Program-made: the position numbers and the translations under genes
From: Chiua virens
Lineage: Eukaryota > Basidiomycota > Agaricomycetes > Boletales > Boletaceae
Assembly: GCA_019787685.1 (NCBI GenBank)
Contig: JAHNUO010000004.1
Location: 2,170,001-2,234,000 of the forward strand
Reading direction: 5' to 3'
DNA: 64,000 nt
Notes under the pieces: model-generated
The model's database searches: none
What the model was told of the DNA's origin: nothing
What the model saw: the letters and a program-made list of their open reading frames with translations, nothing else
Shown here: positions 40,331 to 53,221 of the stretch, piece after piece
How the letters are laid out: the number at the start of each line of letters is the position of its first letter
Numbering within the stretch: position 1 is the stretch's first letter

Positions 40331-43064
40331 ATGTCAATGTTCGATATCATCTTTGCCGGAGGCAAGTTATTTACTGGATTCTCAACAGCTTACGCTTTGC
40401 TCAGCCAATTTCAGGAGGGACGACCGCGTGTGTTATTGCTGGTCGACTAACCACAGCAGATCCCGTTCTCAAGATCCTTATCATTGAGAGTGGCCAGCAC
40501 TCACGCGACAACCCCTGCCATGTCCAACCCTGCAGATACGTCGAAAATATCGCACCAGACTCCACCACGGTTTCATTCCACGTCGGAAAGTCAAGCGCGC
40601 ACCTAAACGGTCGTGCTCCGGTCGTTCCTTGCGGCCGAACAGTCGGGGGCGGTTCCGCTGTTAACTGTAAGTCGTCACGGTGATTACCAACTTGCCATCG
40701 TGTGTGCCCGTCTAATTCAGAGCGCCTCGCTGGACGCGACTATTATGATGTGCAGTCATGATGTACGTACGAGGCTCTGCATCGGACTACGATGATTGGG
40801 CAGCATTGGGAAACGAGGGTTGGGGCTTCGATGAACTGCTTCCTTTGATTAGAAAGGTGAGTGTCAAGCGCACCGTTCGGTGTCCGAGTCGTACCAGGGT
40901 GATATACATCTGATTCGTGTAGATTGAAACGTTCACCCCGATACCAGACAGAGCTACCCATGGTTACTCGGGTCCGATCGGGATATCCGCCAAGGGAACT
41001 GACTTCGGCATTGGCAAACAATTTTTGGAAGTGGGGAAGGCGTACGATCCAGACCGACCACAGGTTGACGATACCAACGATTTCAAGACGGGGAATGCGT
41101 ACGGGGTGAGCATATCCGAGCAACTCATAGATGGACAAGTTGGTGGACTAATTACACTAGCCAGCCTACAGGTGAGCATGAGATGAGCAATGAAGAACCC
41201 CTCAGCTCATGCTCTGTCATTTTTACAAGATATGTAGACCCCGCGACCGGAAAGCGCTGTGATACTGCTTCCCGATACTTATATCCGCACTCAGGAAATC
41301 CGAATGTGGTGATCATGGTTGGGAAGCGTGTCAAACGTATCATTATCGAGTGTGTTGGTCATAAAAAGGCATCGCATACCTATTAACTCGAGCCACCAAT
41401 GATAGGAACGGACGTGCAGTCGGTGTGGAGTATACCTCGGATGCGATATCGGACCCAGAGAAGAGCAGAGAGCTGATTACCGCCAAGGCCACGAAGTTGG
41501 TAGTTGTTTCTGGCGGAGCGTTTGGTTCTCCATCCATCTTGGAGAGGTCAGGGATTGGTTCGCCGCGCATCTTGGCAAAGCATAATGTTGATGTCTTGGT
41601 CGATTTACCTGGCGTCGGAGAAAATTATATGGGTATGTCAGTTCTATCGAAATGTCACGATCCTTCTTTTAATACAACATTCTCGAGATCACTACAATGT
41701 TCGTCCGGTGTTCCACTTGTCGGACGAGACTGAAACCATGGACGACGTATGGCGGGACTCGGGAGTGATCACTGGTGAGTAATCATTTCAAATCTACGAA
41801 AGAAAACTACTGCTTACAATTGTCAGAATTTCTGAAGGAATGGGAAGTCAGTGGAAAAGGGAAGATCGCTTACAAGTCCGTGCATATTTATCGAGCACCG
41901 TCACTTGCTGAGTATCTTCATGACAGCGGGATTGAAGCCATGTTGAAAATGCGCCCAACTGCAGCAGAGTTGGCCTCTGCTGGACCAGCTTTACAGTTGC
42001 GATGGGAAACGTTCTTTCAAAACAGACCTGACAAGCCAATGGCCATGATCGTACCGTTTTCTGGGTATAGCACTAGTCACACGCGAATCTCGGTTATTGC
42101 CACTTCATTACATTTCACCAGTTTCCGCCTGCATCACTCTTTAATTGGTCTGAAATTCATCTCTGTATCCAACTACATTGTAAGGAACAGAATGGAATCG
42201 CTGTCTGGATTCTCTCTCTCTGAAAAATAGGATTCAAGTTATATCCAGAGGCGATTGGTCACGTCCACATCACTTCCCGCGAAGATGCAAATGCACCCCT
42301 AGACTTCGACCCTGAATCCTGTTCTAAGTGTGCTACTTGTTGTGTTTGTGATATGCTCTGCCACTGAAACTCAGTTTCCAGGCCAGGCGACGTCGCTCTG
42401 CTCACCCTGTTATACAAAATGACACGTGAACGTGTCAGGCGTATGCCCGCATATCGGGGTGAGGTGGCCCTCTATCATCCGCAATTTCCTGCTGGTAGCC
42501 CTGCCGCTTGTAAAGAGGAGGATGACCCCGTTCCGATAAGCGCCCCAGATATTGCGTATTCCGAGCAAGATGAGGAGGCTATCGTCAACTTCATTCGCAA
42601 TACGGGTGAATTGACCTTTGTTTGAGCTGCTTATCTCGTACTGTTCGCTAATCCGTTGTCCACTCACAGCGGCGACGAGTTGGCATTCGGTTAGCTCCCT
42701 GGCGACTCTTATTGATCACTGTATTGCTCAACATGTTCATATAGCTTGGGACGTGCGCCATGAAGCCTCGTGACCAGGGCGGAGTGGTTGATGCGCGTTT
42801 GAACGTGTACGGTGTAGAAGGCCTAAAGGTCGCAGGTACGAACCATTATTGACTTGGATCACGATGACCTACAAGGGGTTCACTAGATTTGTCCATTTGC
42901 CCGACCAATGTCGGAAATGTATGTCGTGCTCTTGTATACAACTTGATCACTGACAGGATTGTTTGCTTTAGTTTTAGAATACATACTCCACTGCGTTGTT
43001 GATTGGAGAGAAGGCCGCAGCCATCATTGCGGAGGATCTAGGCGTGAAATTGAATCATGAATAG
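40331..43064 (+). CDS. Alcohol-oxidase-type GMC oxidoreductase, array copy 6
   Basis: Intact on the shared plan. MSMFDIIFAGG/GGTTACVIAGRLTTADP, signature 1 VGGGSAVN, MYVRGSASDYDDW, micro-exon 41161-41171, DPATGKRCDTASRYLYP, signature 2 GAFGSPSILERSGIG, LPGVGENYM, RPVFHLSDETETMDDVW, RWETFFQNRPDKPMAMI, HVHITSREDANAP (SGE changed to SRE), [62 protein letters not shown] and NTYSTALLIGEKAAAIIAEDLGV. The acceptor before HYN is GAG-ending (ctcgag) rather than the usual CAG. It ends 228 bp from the stop of copy 7, which is on the other strand. Confidence 0.85.
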
Positions 43065-43292
43065 CGGGGACTGAAGGAGCGCACATAGGTTGAAAGCGTA
43101 GATCCTTGGTGGAGATTCAGTGATACGTGTGTGACTAGCATGGCCAACTTGAAACCGGACCACACATCCGAAGAAACCTTGTAATGTACATACACGCGCA
43201 AACCGCTCCGCATTGGAATGACATAGTACTAACATCATCGACAAGTTACCCTGCACTCTTACCTTGGAGCTTCATCGATTCACAGGCTTCCA

Positions 43293-46005
<2,713 letters not shown>

Positions 46006-46198
46006 GAGGTAGGAACCAGCAAACAGTCAAAAGAATGCGGGAACAAGACATGCAACCTAAAGGGGGTCAAAGGACGTACTAGTCAAAGGTTTCCGGGGTC
46101 ACAGGTTCTTTCCCTCGGGTTTGAGCGGAGAAGGGTGAAACTCCAACATATTTGAAACTCATCTACACGGAGCCTCTTGTTCGACACAGCTGCTGCAT
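46006..46198. other. Promoter region of GMC copy 7
   Basis: About 190 bp between the copy 7 start and the palindrome. No TATA tract like those of copies 1, 3, 4 and 5 is visible. Confidence 0.4.
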
Positions 46199-48156
46199 TG
46201 GACATCTATTATATTAAGCACTGCAGCTTGTCAGGTGGCTTATGATCGGTCGCTCACCACACTATTTTCGGTGAGCGATTGCTCATCGATCATTGATCCT
46301 CCTGTGGTGCACTCTCTTTCGCTGTCCCTCCTTGCTCTTCGTCATGTCGCTCCCCTGCAATTGAAATGTTTGTAATGTGTTGCGTTGCTGCAACTGTCTT
46401 TGCCTCCAGTCCGTTGTTCTTCCATCGTCTGTTGTCCGCACAGCGCCGCAACGGTCTCACGCTCCTCTGTGTCGTCGGTTGATCGTGTGGAGTGCCGTTC
46501 TGTCAGGGGGTGTGGTGGCTCCTAGCTGTGCCCCTGTGGCTCCCCGTCTTCCGCTGCATTTCATCATGCTCTCCTCCTAAAGTTCCTCCTTTACATTCTC
46601 TTTTTCTCGCTTTCCATCTTCTCTTCAATTCAGATGACCTCCGTTTGTAGCATTCACGGAATCCTCAGTGTTCAGGGAGGGTGGGCCTATCAATATGCTG
46701 AAGGAAAATCATTTCGGAAGCACAAAGGTTTCATTCCTTTGCCCTGTCATATACCGCTCCGTTCTCCGTTCCTCTGGATATAACTCCGTTTCTCTTAGAC
46801 GATAACTCCGGGTCGATCTCCCTCAGGACACAACTCCGTGACCCCGGACCTCCGTTACGTACATATGTCTCCTCTTTTATTTTAGTACATAACCTGTGTC
46901 TCGCTTACGAGCACAGCTCCGGCTTTCTCAGTACCCGACTTACCTCCGGCTATGTAGTTTCCTGATCTTCCGTCTTACTCAGTTCTTACCAACTCCGTTA
47001 CTAATCTCCATTCCACTCCGAGTATATAAACTGTAGTACCCTGACTGTGTACCCTTAGTCTGAATATTAGTTTATTTGTATGACTCACTCTGAACACTCC
47101 ATAAGACCTTGATGGTCTTTACTCCGCTCGACTCCACTTTATGTGTTGAGTCATATATCTACCTCCGTTCTCCGCACGTCCGAAATATAGGGACAGACTG
47201 TGACAAGGGCGCACCACATACGGTGAAGCCAAGTCCCGTCCGACGTTACAACTCCGGAGATCCGGAGTTGGCTACCTCCAAGTTGCACGGTCTCTAACAT
47301 GCCCTCTGGCACTGATCATGACGTCGAATTTTACACGTTTGGAGGGGATGGGGCACTGTTGCCAGATGGCGTTTACATAGGTGTTGGCTGTGTCGTTGCA
47401 AAGGATACTGTGGGCACAAACCCGAACGTGGTGCTTCCTGTCATGCAGGTGTTTGCGAATGAGGTGTGTTTCCCATCCAAAAAAGCAGTTTGTTCAGGTT
47501 GCCCCCTCTTGCGTCGGAGGACTCTGCTCCAATGCCACTTCCCATCTTTATCATTTCTGGCAGAGTGTGCCACTCCATGTGAGCACATAGTAAACATCAC
47601 AGTCGTGCATTTGACATTGATGTTGCACAGTATGCTGCTGCTCCACAATGGCTCATTTGTCTGCGCTGTCTTTTCCCTGTTGACCATGTGAGGTTCGCAA
47701 AGACCCCCCTGCCTGATGGTGGGAAACAAGTTTTCGTGCTTGGGCATCTCACTGGTTGCAGTGACGGTCGATTTCCCATTCAAGTGACTGACTTTTCATT
47801 CGGCTCCTCTGCCAGTACTCAGGCTGCCTTACCAAGTGATGATAAGCTGCCATCACACAACCTCAGTCGCTTTGACCAGAAGGGAAAGCGGGCAGTCAAG
47901 CGGAATTCAAGAGGTCAGATGGCAGTAATGACGATAATTCACAGTTTTCGGGCACACAAGCGTCCACGTCTCAGCTGCGCAGTGAAATGGCTTAAATTGA
48001 AGTGCTTCATGATTTTTGGTTTTGTTCTTTCTTTTCATCTTTTGCACATCTGCCAACAACCTTCTGTTTTGATCCAACGTCACATCATCTGCTTTCATAC
48101 CCCTATACTAATTGCCTGCTTCTCTGTTACAACTTCTCGATTCACCCATCATGCAC
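46199..48156 (+). repeat. Left arm of giant palindrome
   Basis: From atctattatattaagcac onward this stretch matches the reverse complement of 48223-49616, with only scattered substitutions, once the 555-bp solo LTR and its duplicated 5 bp are removed. The arm is about 1.39 kb. Near the centre the arms match base for base over long runs (for example tctctgttacaacttctcga). No clear target duplication was found at the outer ends. Confidence 0.85.
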
Positions 48157-48161
48157 AGTGA
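46634..48161 (+). pseudogene. Palindrome-borne gene, left copy, split by a solo LTR
   Basis: Starts MTSVCSIHGILSVQGGWAYQ and runs to KGFIPLP, where the solo LTR 46745-47299 is inserted. Beyond it SGTDHDVEFYTFGGDGALLP, VYIGVGCVVAKDTVG and then, after a splice, FIISGRVCHS, FDIDVAQYAAAPQWLICLRC and RFAKTPLPDGGKQVFVLGHL continue. The protein family is unrecognised. Insertion of a non-multiple-of-three LTR in the exon should destroy the product unless it is spliced out. Confidence 0.6.
46745..47299 (+). mobile_element. Solo LTR, 555 bp, with 5-bp target duplication TGCCC
   Basis: Begins TGTCATATACC and ends TCTCTAACA, so it has the TG...CA ends of an LTR. It is flanked by tgccc on both sides (46740-46744 and 47300-47304). 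The right palindrome arm, which lacks it, shows the empty site with one tgccc. Inside is gagtatataaactg (about 47019-47032), a likely TATA box of the LTR promoter. The pentamer CTCCG occurs about fourteen times. No internal retroelement sequence is left, so it is a solo LTR formed by LTR-LTR recombination. Confidence 0.85.
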
Positions 48162-49182
48162 CAGTCCAATCTGAAGAAGGGGGAGTGAAATTGAAGGTGA
48201 TTCGCAGAATGCAGCCTGAGTGCGTGATGGGTGAATCGAGAAGTTGTAACAGAGAAGCAGGCAATTAGTATAGGGGTATGAAAGCAGATGATGTGACATT
48301 GGATCAAAACAGAAGGTTGTCGGCAGATGTGCAAAAGATGAAAAGAAAGAACAAAACCAAAAATCATGAAGCACTTCAATTTAAGCCATTTCACTGCGCA
48401 GCTGAGACGTGGACGCTTGTGTGCCCGAAAACTGTGAATTATCGTCATTACTGCCATCTGACCTCTTGAATTCCGCTTGACTGCCCGCTTTCCCTTCTGG
48501 TCAAAGCGACTGAGGTTGTGTGATGGCAGCTTATCATCACTTGGTAAGGCAGCCTGAGTACTGGCAGAGGAGCCGAATGAAAAGTCAGTCACTTGAATGG
48601 GAAATCGACCGTCACTGCAACCAGTGAGATGCCCAAGCACGAAAACTTGTTTCCCACCATCAGGCAGGGGGGTCTTTGCGAACCTCACATGGTCAACAGG
48701 GAAAAGACAGCGCAGACAAATGAGCCATTGTGGAGCAGCAGCATACTGTGCAACATCAATGTCAAATGCACGACTGTGATGTTTACTATGTGCTCACATG
48801 GAGTGGCACACTCTGCCAGAAATGATAAAGATGGGAAGTGGCATTGGAGCAGAGTCCTCCGACGCAAGAGGGGGCAACCTGAACAAACTGCTTTTTTGGA
48901 TGGGAAACACACCTCATTCACAAACACCTGCATGACAGGAAGCACCACGTTCGGGTTTGTGCCCACAGTATCCTTTGCAACGACACAGCCAACACCTATG
49001 TAAACGCCATCTGGCAACAGTGCCCCATCCCCTCCAAACGTGTAAAATTCGACGTCATGATCAGTGCCAGAGGGCAAAGGAATGAAACCTTTGTGCTTCT
49101 GAAATGATTTTCCTTCAGCATATTGATAGGCCCACCCTCCCTGAACACTGAGGATTCCGTGAATGCTATAAACGGAGGTCAT
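48149..49182 (-). CDS. Palindrome-borne gene, right copy, uninterrupted; unknown function
   Basis: The minus strand encodes MTSVYSIHGILSVQGGWAYQ, HKGFIPLPSGTDHDVEFYTF, GGDGALLPDGVYIGVGCVVA and NVVLPVMQVF in one exon. An intron with donor GTGAGC and acceptor CACAG then gives MPLPIFIISGRVCHSIRAFD joined to IDVAQYAAAPQWLICLRC, RFAKTPLPDGGKQVFVLGHL and VTDFSFGSS. That the spliced sequence reads better than any single frame supports the model. At least one more intron between LPVMQVF and MPLPIF is needed. I do not recognise the family. It is repeated in the other arm and lies among transposon remains, so it probably belongs to a mobile element. Its last coding part reaches into the palindrome centre, so the 3' ends of the two copies differ. 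Confidence 0.5.
48157..48222. other. Centre of giant palindrome (about 66 bp)
   Basis: Unpaired spacer between the two arms (tgcacagtgacagtccaatc ... gcagcctgagtgcg). Such a short centre makes the pair prone to hairpin formation and to mis-assembly. Confidence 0.7.
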
Positions 49183-49616
49183 CTGAATCGAAGAGAAGAT
49201 GGAAAGCGAGAAAAAGAGAATGTAAAGGAGGAACTTTAGGAGGAGAGCATGATGAAATGCAGCGGAAGACGGGGAGCCGCAGGGGCACAGCTAGGAGCCA
49301 CCACACCCCCTGACGGAACAGCACTCCACACGATCAACCGATGACGCAGAGGAGCATGAGACCGTTGCGGCACTGTGCGGACAACAGACAATGGAAGAAC
49401 AACGGACTGGAGGCAAAGACAGTTGCAGCGATGCAACACATTACAAATGTTTCGATTGCAGGGGAGCGACGTGACGAAGAGCAAGGAGGGACAGCGAAAG
49501 AGAGCGCACCACAGGAGGATCAATGATCAATGAGCGATCGCTTGCCAAAAATAGTGCGGCGAGCGACCGATCATAAGCCACCCGGCAAGCTGTGGTGCTT
49601 AATATAATAGATATCC
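48223..49616 (-). repeat. Right arm of giant palindrome
   Basis: Reverse complement of 46199-48156 without the solo LTR. It differs from the left arm at a small number of sites, such as cgacaacc/caacaacc and ccaatg/ccaacg near 48290-48310, so the duplication is recent. Confidence 0.85.
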
Positions 49617-49829
49617 ATGTCAATTCAAGCTAACCACTCATCTTTCCAGCTGTGCTCGGCCATGTTTTCCCTCATTGATCATGATCGATTGATCTATGGT
49701 CATTCTGGCTCGCTCTCCTGCTCGGTTAGGCTTCAAGTCCTCCATCCCATAGCAATATCTGCTGTTGCTGCAACATGGTAGCATTCCCTTATGTCCCGGC
49801 TGGACCATGTGCCACCCAGACCACAGACA

Positions 49830-49836
49830 TATAAAA
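49830..49836 (+). promoter_or_regulatory. TATA box of the Cys-rich mobile-element gene
   Basis: tataaaa followed by a pyrimidine-rich leader and an ATG at 49884, about 50 bp downstream. Consistent with a promoter for the plus-strand gene that continues beyond the solo LTR at 50341. Confidence 0.45.
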
Positions 49837-50340
49837 GGAGGAGAGTGCTCCGCCCTATTCACCCTCACCCTCTTCTCTATTCCATGTTGGTCCTGTCACT
49901 CATATCAGCAATGTATGTCCCTCTTTTTTGTTCTCCAAGGTATGTACTATTTGTTGTGCTGTTGTCCTTGCTCACTGCTTTGCCATGTATAGTTTCGGCT
50001 CTCACATTCCTTACATCTTCGTCTTCCTCAGCTCTATGGTATTTATTCCCCCTCCCTATCCTCCCTCCCGCCGTTGCCCATGTGGCGTTAATGTGCTACT
50101 GTGTTTTGTGGTGGCCACAAATGTCTGACATGCTGGGCGACTATATTATGCAGTAGGTCCCTGCTATCTTGCACGCCCGTTTACTAATGTCCTATTGCTA
50201 GTGCACTCAATGTCATAGTTGGTATTGTTGGGGTGATGGCTTGGGTAACTCACCACGCTCCTCACCAACCACATTGCCTGCTATCAATCAAGGTGTGCAA
50301 CATTTGATGAGATAAACTCACCAATGCCGTCAACTAACAT

Positions 50341-50984
50341 TGTAACAACCTAGAACAAACGTAGACTATGAGTTACTTGCGAGTGGTTGTAGTGGTCAGT
50401 GTAAGGTTAGAGTGCAAGTGAGTCTGACGAGTGAGGCAAGAACTACAGAGGTGATCCATCTATGAGAGACAATGGGGGAAAACCAAAGGTGAACTTTGTT
50501 AGAGTTCCCTTGGTGCTGCATTCAAGTCTTATATACTAAAAGTACAATCGGAGCTACAATCGGAGTATGAATACATAGATAAGTATGAGTGTCCTGATTG
50601 GTAGATAAGGTGAGATAACATGAGGTATCTGCATGTATGTGAGTCATAGATAAAGACATGAGGAAACAATGCTGTAACAATGCGGTATAAGCATGTTATG
50701 AGATAAGCACTGCTTTAATAATAGATATGAGTCATAGGGAATCATAGATAAGAGATAACGTGTGAATACACGTGTGTTGTGCATGGGTTATGACATCGTG
50801 AGATAACACATGTCTAATAATGAATCATAGTGAGTCATAAAGGTTTGGCCAATAGGATAAGGTCCTGAGTATAGCCTTGGCATGAGGCAATATATGCCAT
50901 AATAGATATTGAGTATCTTGTATAGTGGATGAGAGTGTTGAGTAGGAAGGCAAAATGAAATATGAGTGAAACGTGATTGTAACA
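50341..50984 (-). mobile_element. Solo LTR, 644 bp, minus orientation, target duplication AACAT
   Basis: On the minus strand it begins TGTTACAATCACGTTTCACT and ends TAGGTTGTTACA. It is flanked by aacat at 50336-50340 and 50985-50989. It is nearly identical in inverse orientation to the solo LTR at 53445-54090. If it is removed together with one aacat, the flanks read through as a pyrimidine-rich tract ending in tttag, so it probably sits in an intron of the Cys-rich gene. Confidence 0.88.
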
Positions 50985-51004
50985 AACATATTTCTACTTT
51001 ATTT

Positions 51005-52656
51005 AGCTGCACAACTACCCTCTGTGCCCTCTGTTCCTGTTGTTGGGCAGGTCCAACCAGGTGAATGTTGCTGCTACTTGAAGTGTGTGGTGACGAGAGT
51101 AGGACGCAAGTGCCAGCGGCGTATGTGCCGCAAGCATTGCTGCATGGTTGGAGGTTGCACAGCTGATGGCCATGCTGCTGCTGGCTCAACCTCACTCCCA
51201 GGCCCTTCAACCTCTTTCTCCTCGTTCTCAATATCGATCCCACTTTATGTCCCTCCCCTTCTGTTCCCTCATCGATCGGCTCACAAACCTCAACCTCTTC
51301 CTCCTCACTCTCGAATATCGATCCCGCTTTACGTCCCTCCCCTTCTGTTCCCTTGTTGATCAGCTCGCAAACCTTGACCTCTTCCTCCTTGCTCTCGAAC
51401 ATTGATCCCGCTTTACATCCCTCCCCTTCTGTTCCCTCATCAATCAGCTCGCAAACCTCAACCTCTTCCTCCTTGCTCCTGGGCAATGACCCTGCCTTGC
51501 ACCCTTCTCTTCCAGATGTGGGTGTCCAAATGGTGGATCCATCAATCAAACCCCGTCACATTTCTCAGCTTCAGCCAATTTTTGTGGATCACATTGCCAG
51601 CGTGCATGAGAGGGCTAAACAGAAGTGTCAGCGCAATCAGGAATCTTTACTGGAGAAAAAACAGATGCGCGAGTGTGTCCTTGCATTTAGTTTCCCAAGG
51701 GTGAGATGTTTTGGTAATTGCCCATCTGTACTGCTTGCTGACCGTACTTATAGAATGATGAAGATCCTGTCACCGTCGATTTCCAAGATGGATTCATTTA
51801 TCCTTACTTCAAGCTTACGTGTTTGGTCCTTGCTGAGCTTGAGCTCATTCTGCCGGAGGACAAGGTAGTCTCACCTGTGGTCCCTTTCTTTGATCCTTCT
51901 CTCAACACTTGGATCAAAATGAAGGTTGACAGCGTCATCGAGTTAACCAAACCCTCGCAGAAGTTTTTTTTCAAGGGTGTCAACATCACTTCATATCCCC
52001 GATTCAATCACCATTTTAGTTCTGCCTCGGCCTGTGAGGCAAATCTCTGTGTTTTACTCTCTCAGGAGTGTACCTATGTCAAGCAGACCCAGACGAACAT
52101 GAAAGCCCATGTAGTAGGCGCACTGGATGCACTGTTGGAACTCTTGTCTGATGAGGACTTCGACAATCTCTCTTCAGCGCCTCCCTCACGGAAACATCAC
52201 ACACAGTCACAGTCCAACCAGCTCTTTCAGCACTCTCGAAAGCCACGCTGTGATTCTAACTTCTCGCACGATGGTACGTGGGTTGGCTTATTACATGCAG
52301 GATATATTATCTACTGATATTGCATGTTAGATGATGTTATTTCCCTTCACGATGACAATAGCATTACCGACGCCAAGCCTGATCAAACAACTAAAGCCCG
52401 CTGCGTACCCGATCTCGATGTGACACAGGCAAAGTTCCCCTCAAGCTTCTATGCTGTCAATGTTCATACAGCCTTCACCTTCAGGGCCACTGGTGATCTT
52501 ATGCTGGAAGCGCAGTTCATGCATTTCTTCGATTTGCCTTGGAAGTCATCTACATATTATTATCATAAAGCCCAGTGGTTCAATGCACCGCATGATGCAA
52601 GAGACAATGTGGTGGCTGCCAGTTATTCTGACACTGGGCACTATAGCACGTTTTAG
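51005..52656 (+). CDS. Cys-rich mobile-element protein with C-terminal FY...STYYxHxxxW domain; 5' exons uncertain
   Basis: The N-terminal part has a Cys cluster: CCCYLKC, then GRKCQRRMCRKHC and GGC, suggesting zinc binding. A Ser/Pro-rich linker made of 84-bp repeats follows. After this come FVDHIASVHERAKQKCQ, then an intron (donor GTGAGA at about 51703) to NDEDPVTVDFQDGFIYPYFK and LVLAELELILPEDK. A second intron (about 52275-52330) leads to DDVISLHDDN and a C-terminal domain, SSFYAVNVHTAFTF ... FFDLPWKSSTYYYHKAQW, ending at 52656. The 5' end is uncertain: it may start at 49884 with introns, one holding the solo LTR. In the first repeat a base seems lost (tctcaatatc versus tctcgaatatc), shifting the frame between the Cys cluster and the linker. 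The gene may therefore be broken. Family unrecognised. Confidence 0.5.
51215..51500 (+). repeat. 84-bp minisatellite, about 3.5 units
   Basis: Units of the form aatatcgatcccgctttacg ... ccctccccttctgttccct ... gctcgcaaacct ... cttcctcc repeat every 84 bp. On plus they encode a 28-residue Ser/Pro-rich unit (NIDPALHPSPSVPSSISSQT...). The opposite strand is also open and gives a Glu-rich unit. Copy number may vary between strains. Confidence 0.75.
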
Positions 52657-52837
52657 AAGTGCACCCTGCCAAGGATGCAGAACTGAACATGGCAAAGTGA
52701 AGGCTACGGGCATCCCAGCGCAACTAGTTCTAGTATATCTTTGTTTCTTATCGAGCTCTGTCGTGATGTATGCCTTCCCCTTTGGACATGTATTTATTAT
52801 GACTATTATAGCTACAGCTGTCTATGCATGGGATCGT

Positions 52838-53112
52838 GATGGAGTGCAGCAGCGTCCAGCGGAGTGCACCAACACTCTGGAAGAGTATGCCAGTGGTGTC
52901 CGGTGGAGTATGCCAGCACTCCTGGAGAGTATGCTGGGCTCTGTCTACACTCTGGCTCCGGCAGAGTGCGCCAGCAGTGTCTGGCAGAGTGCACCAGCAG
53001 CGTCCGGCAGAGTGCGCCAATGCTCCAGAGGAATGCCAGCGCACTCCTGCAGAGTATGCCAGTGCTCTGGCGGTGTGTACCAGGCTCTGTCTGGCAGTGT
53101 CCAACGGAGTGT
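52838..53112. repeat. Degenerate short tandem repeat
   Basis: Many imperfect units around cagagtgc.ccag.agtgtc.gg, period about 24-30 bp, run up to just before the TATA box of the next gene. Open on both strands, so frames in it are not evidence of coding. Confidence 0.65.
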
Positions 53113-53142
53113 GGCCTGATGATGTCATTCAAACCAGAGAGC

Positions 53143-53152
53143 ATTATATATA
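53143..53152 (+). promoter_or_regulatory. TATA box of the GRF-like mobile-element gene
   Basis: ttatatatac lies about 70 bp before the ATG at 53222. Confidence 0.5.
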
Positions 53153-53221
53153 CAATGGTGCCTCCATCACCAGCAAGCAACCCCGCTTCCTCTCCCTCAT
53201 ATCTCTTCTCATAGCGCTCCA

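Noticed and set aside
50788..51549. 253-codon minus-strand frame rich in Glu
   Set aside because: It reads antisense through an 84-bp minisatellite and into the solo LTR. The plus strand has conserved spliced coding sequence on the same segment.
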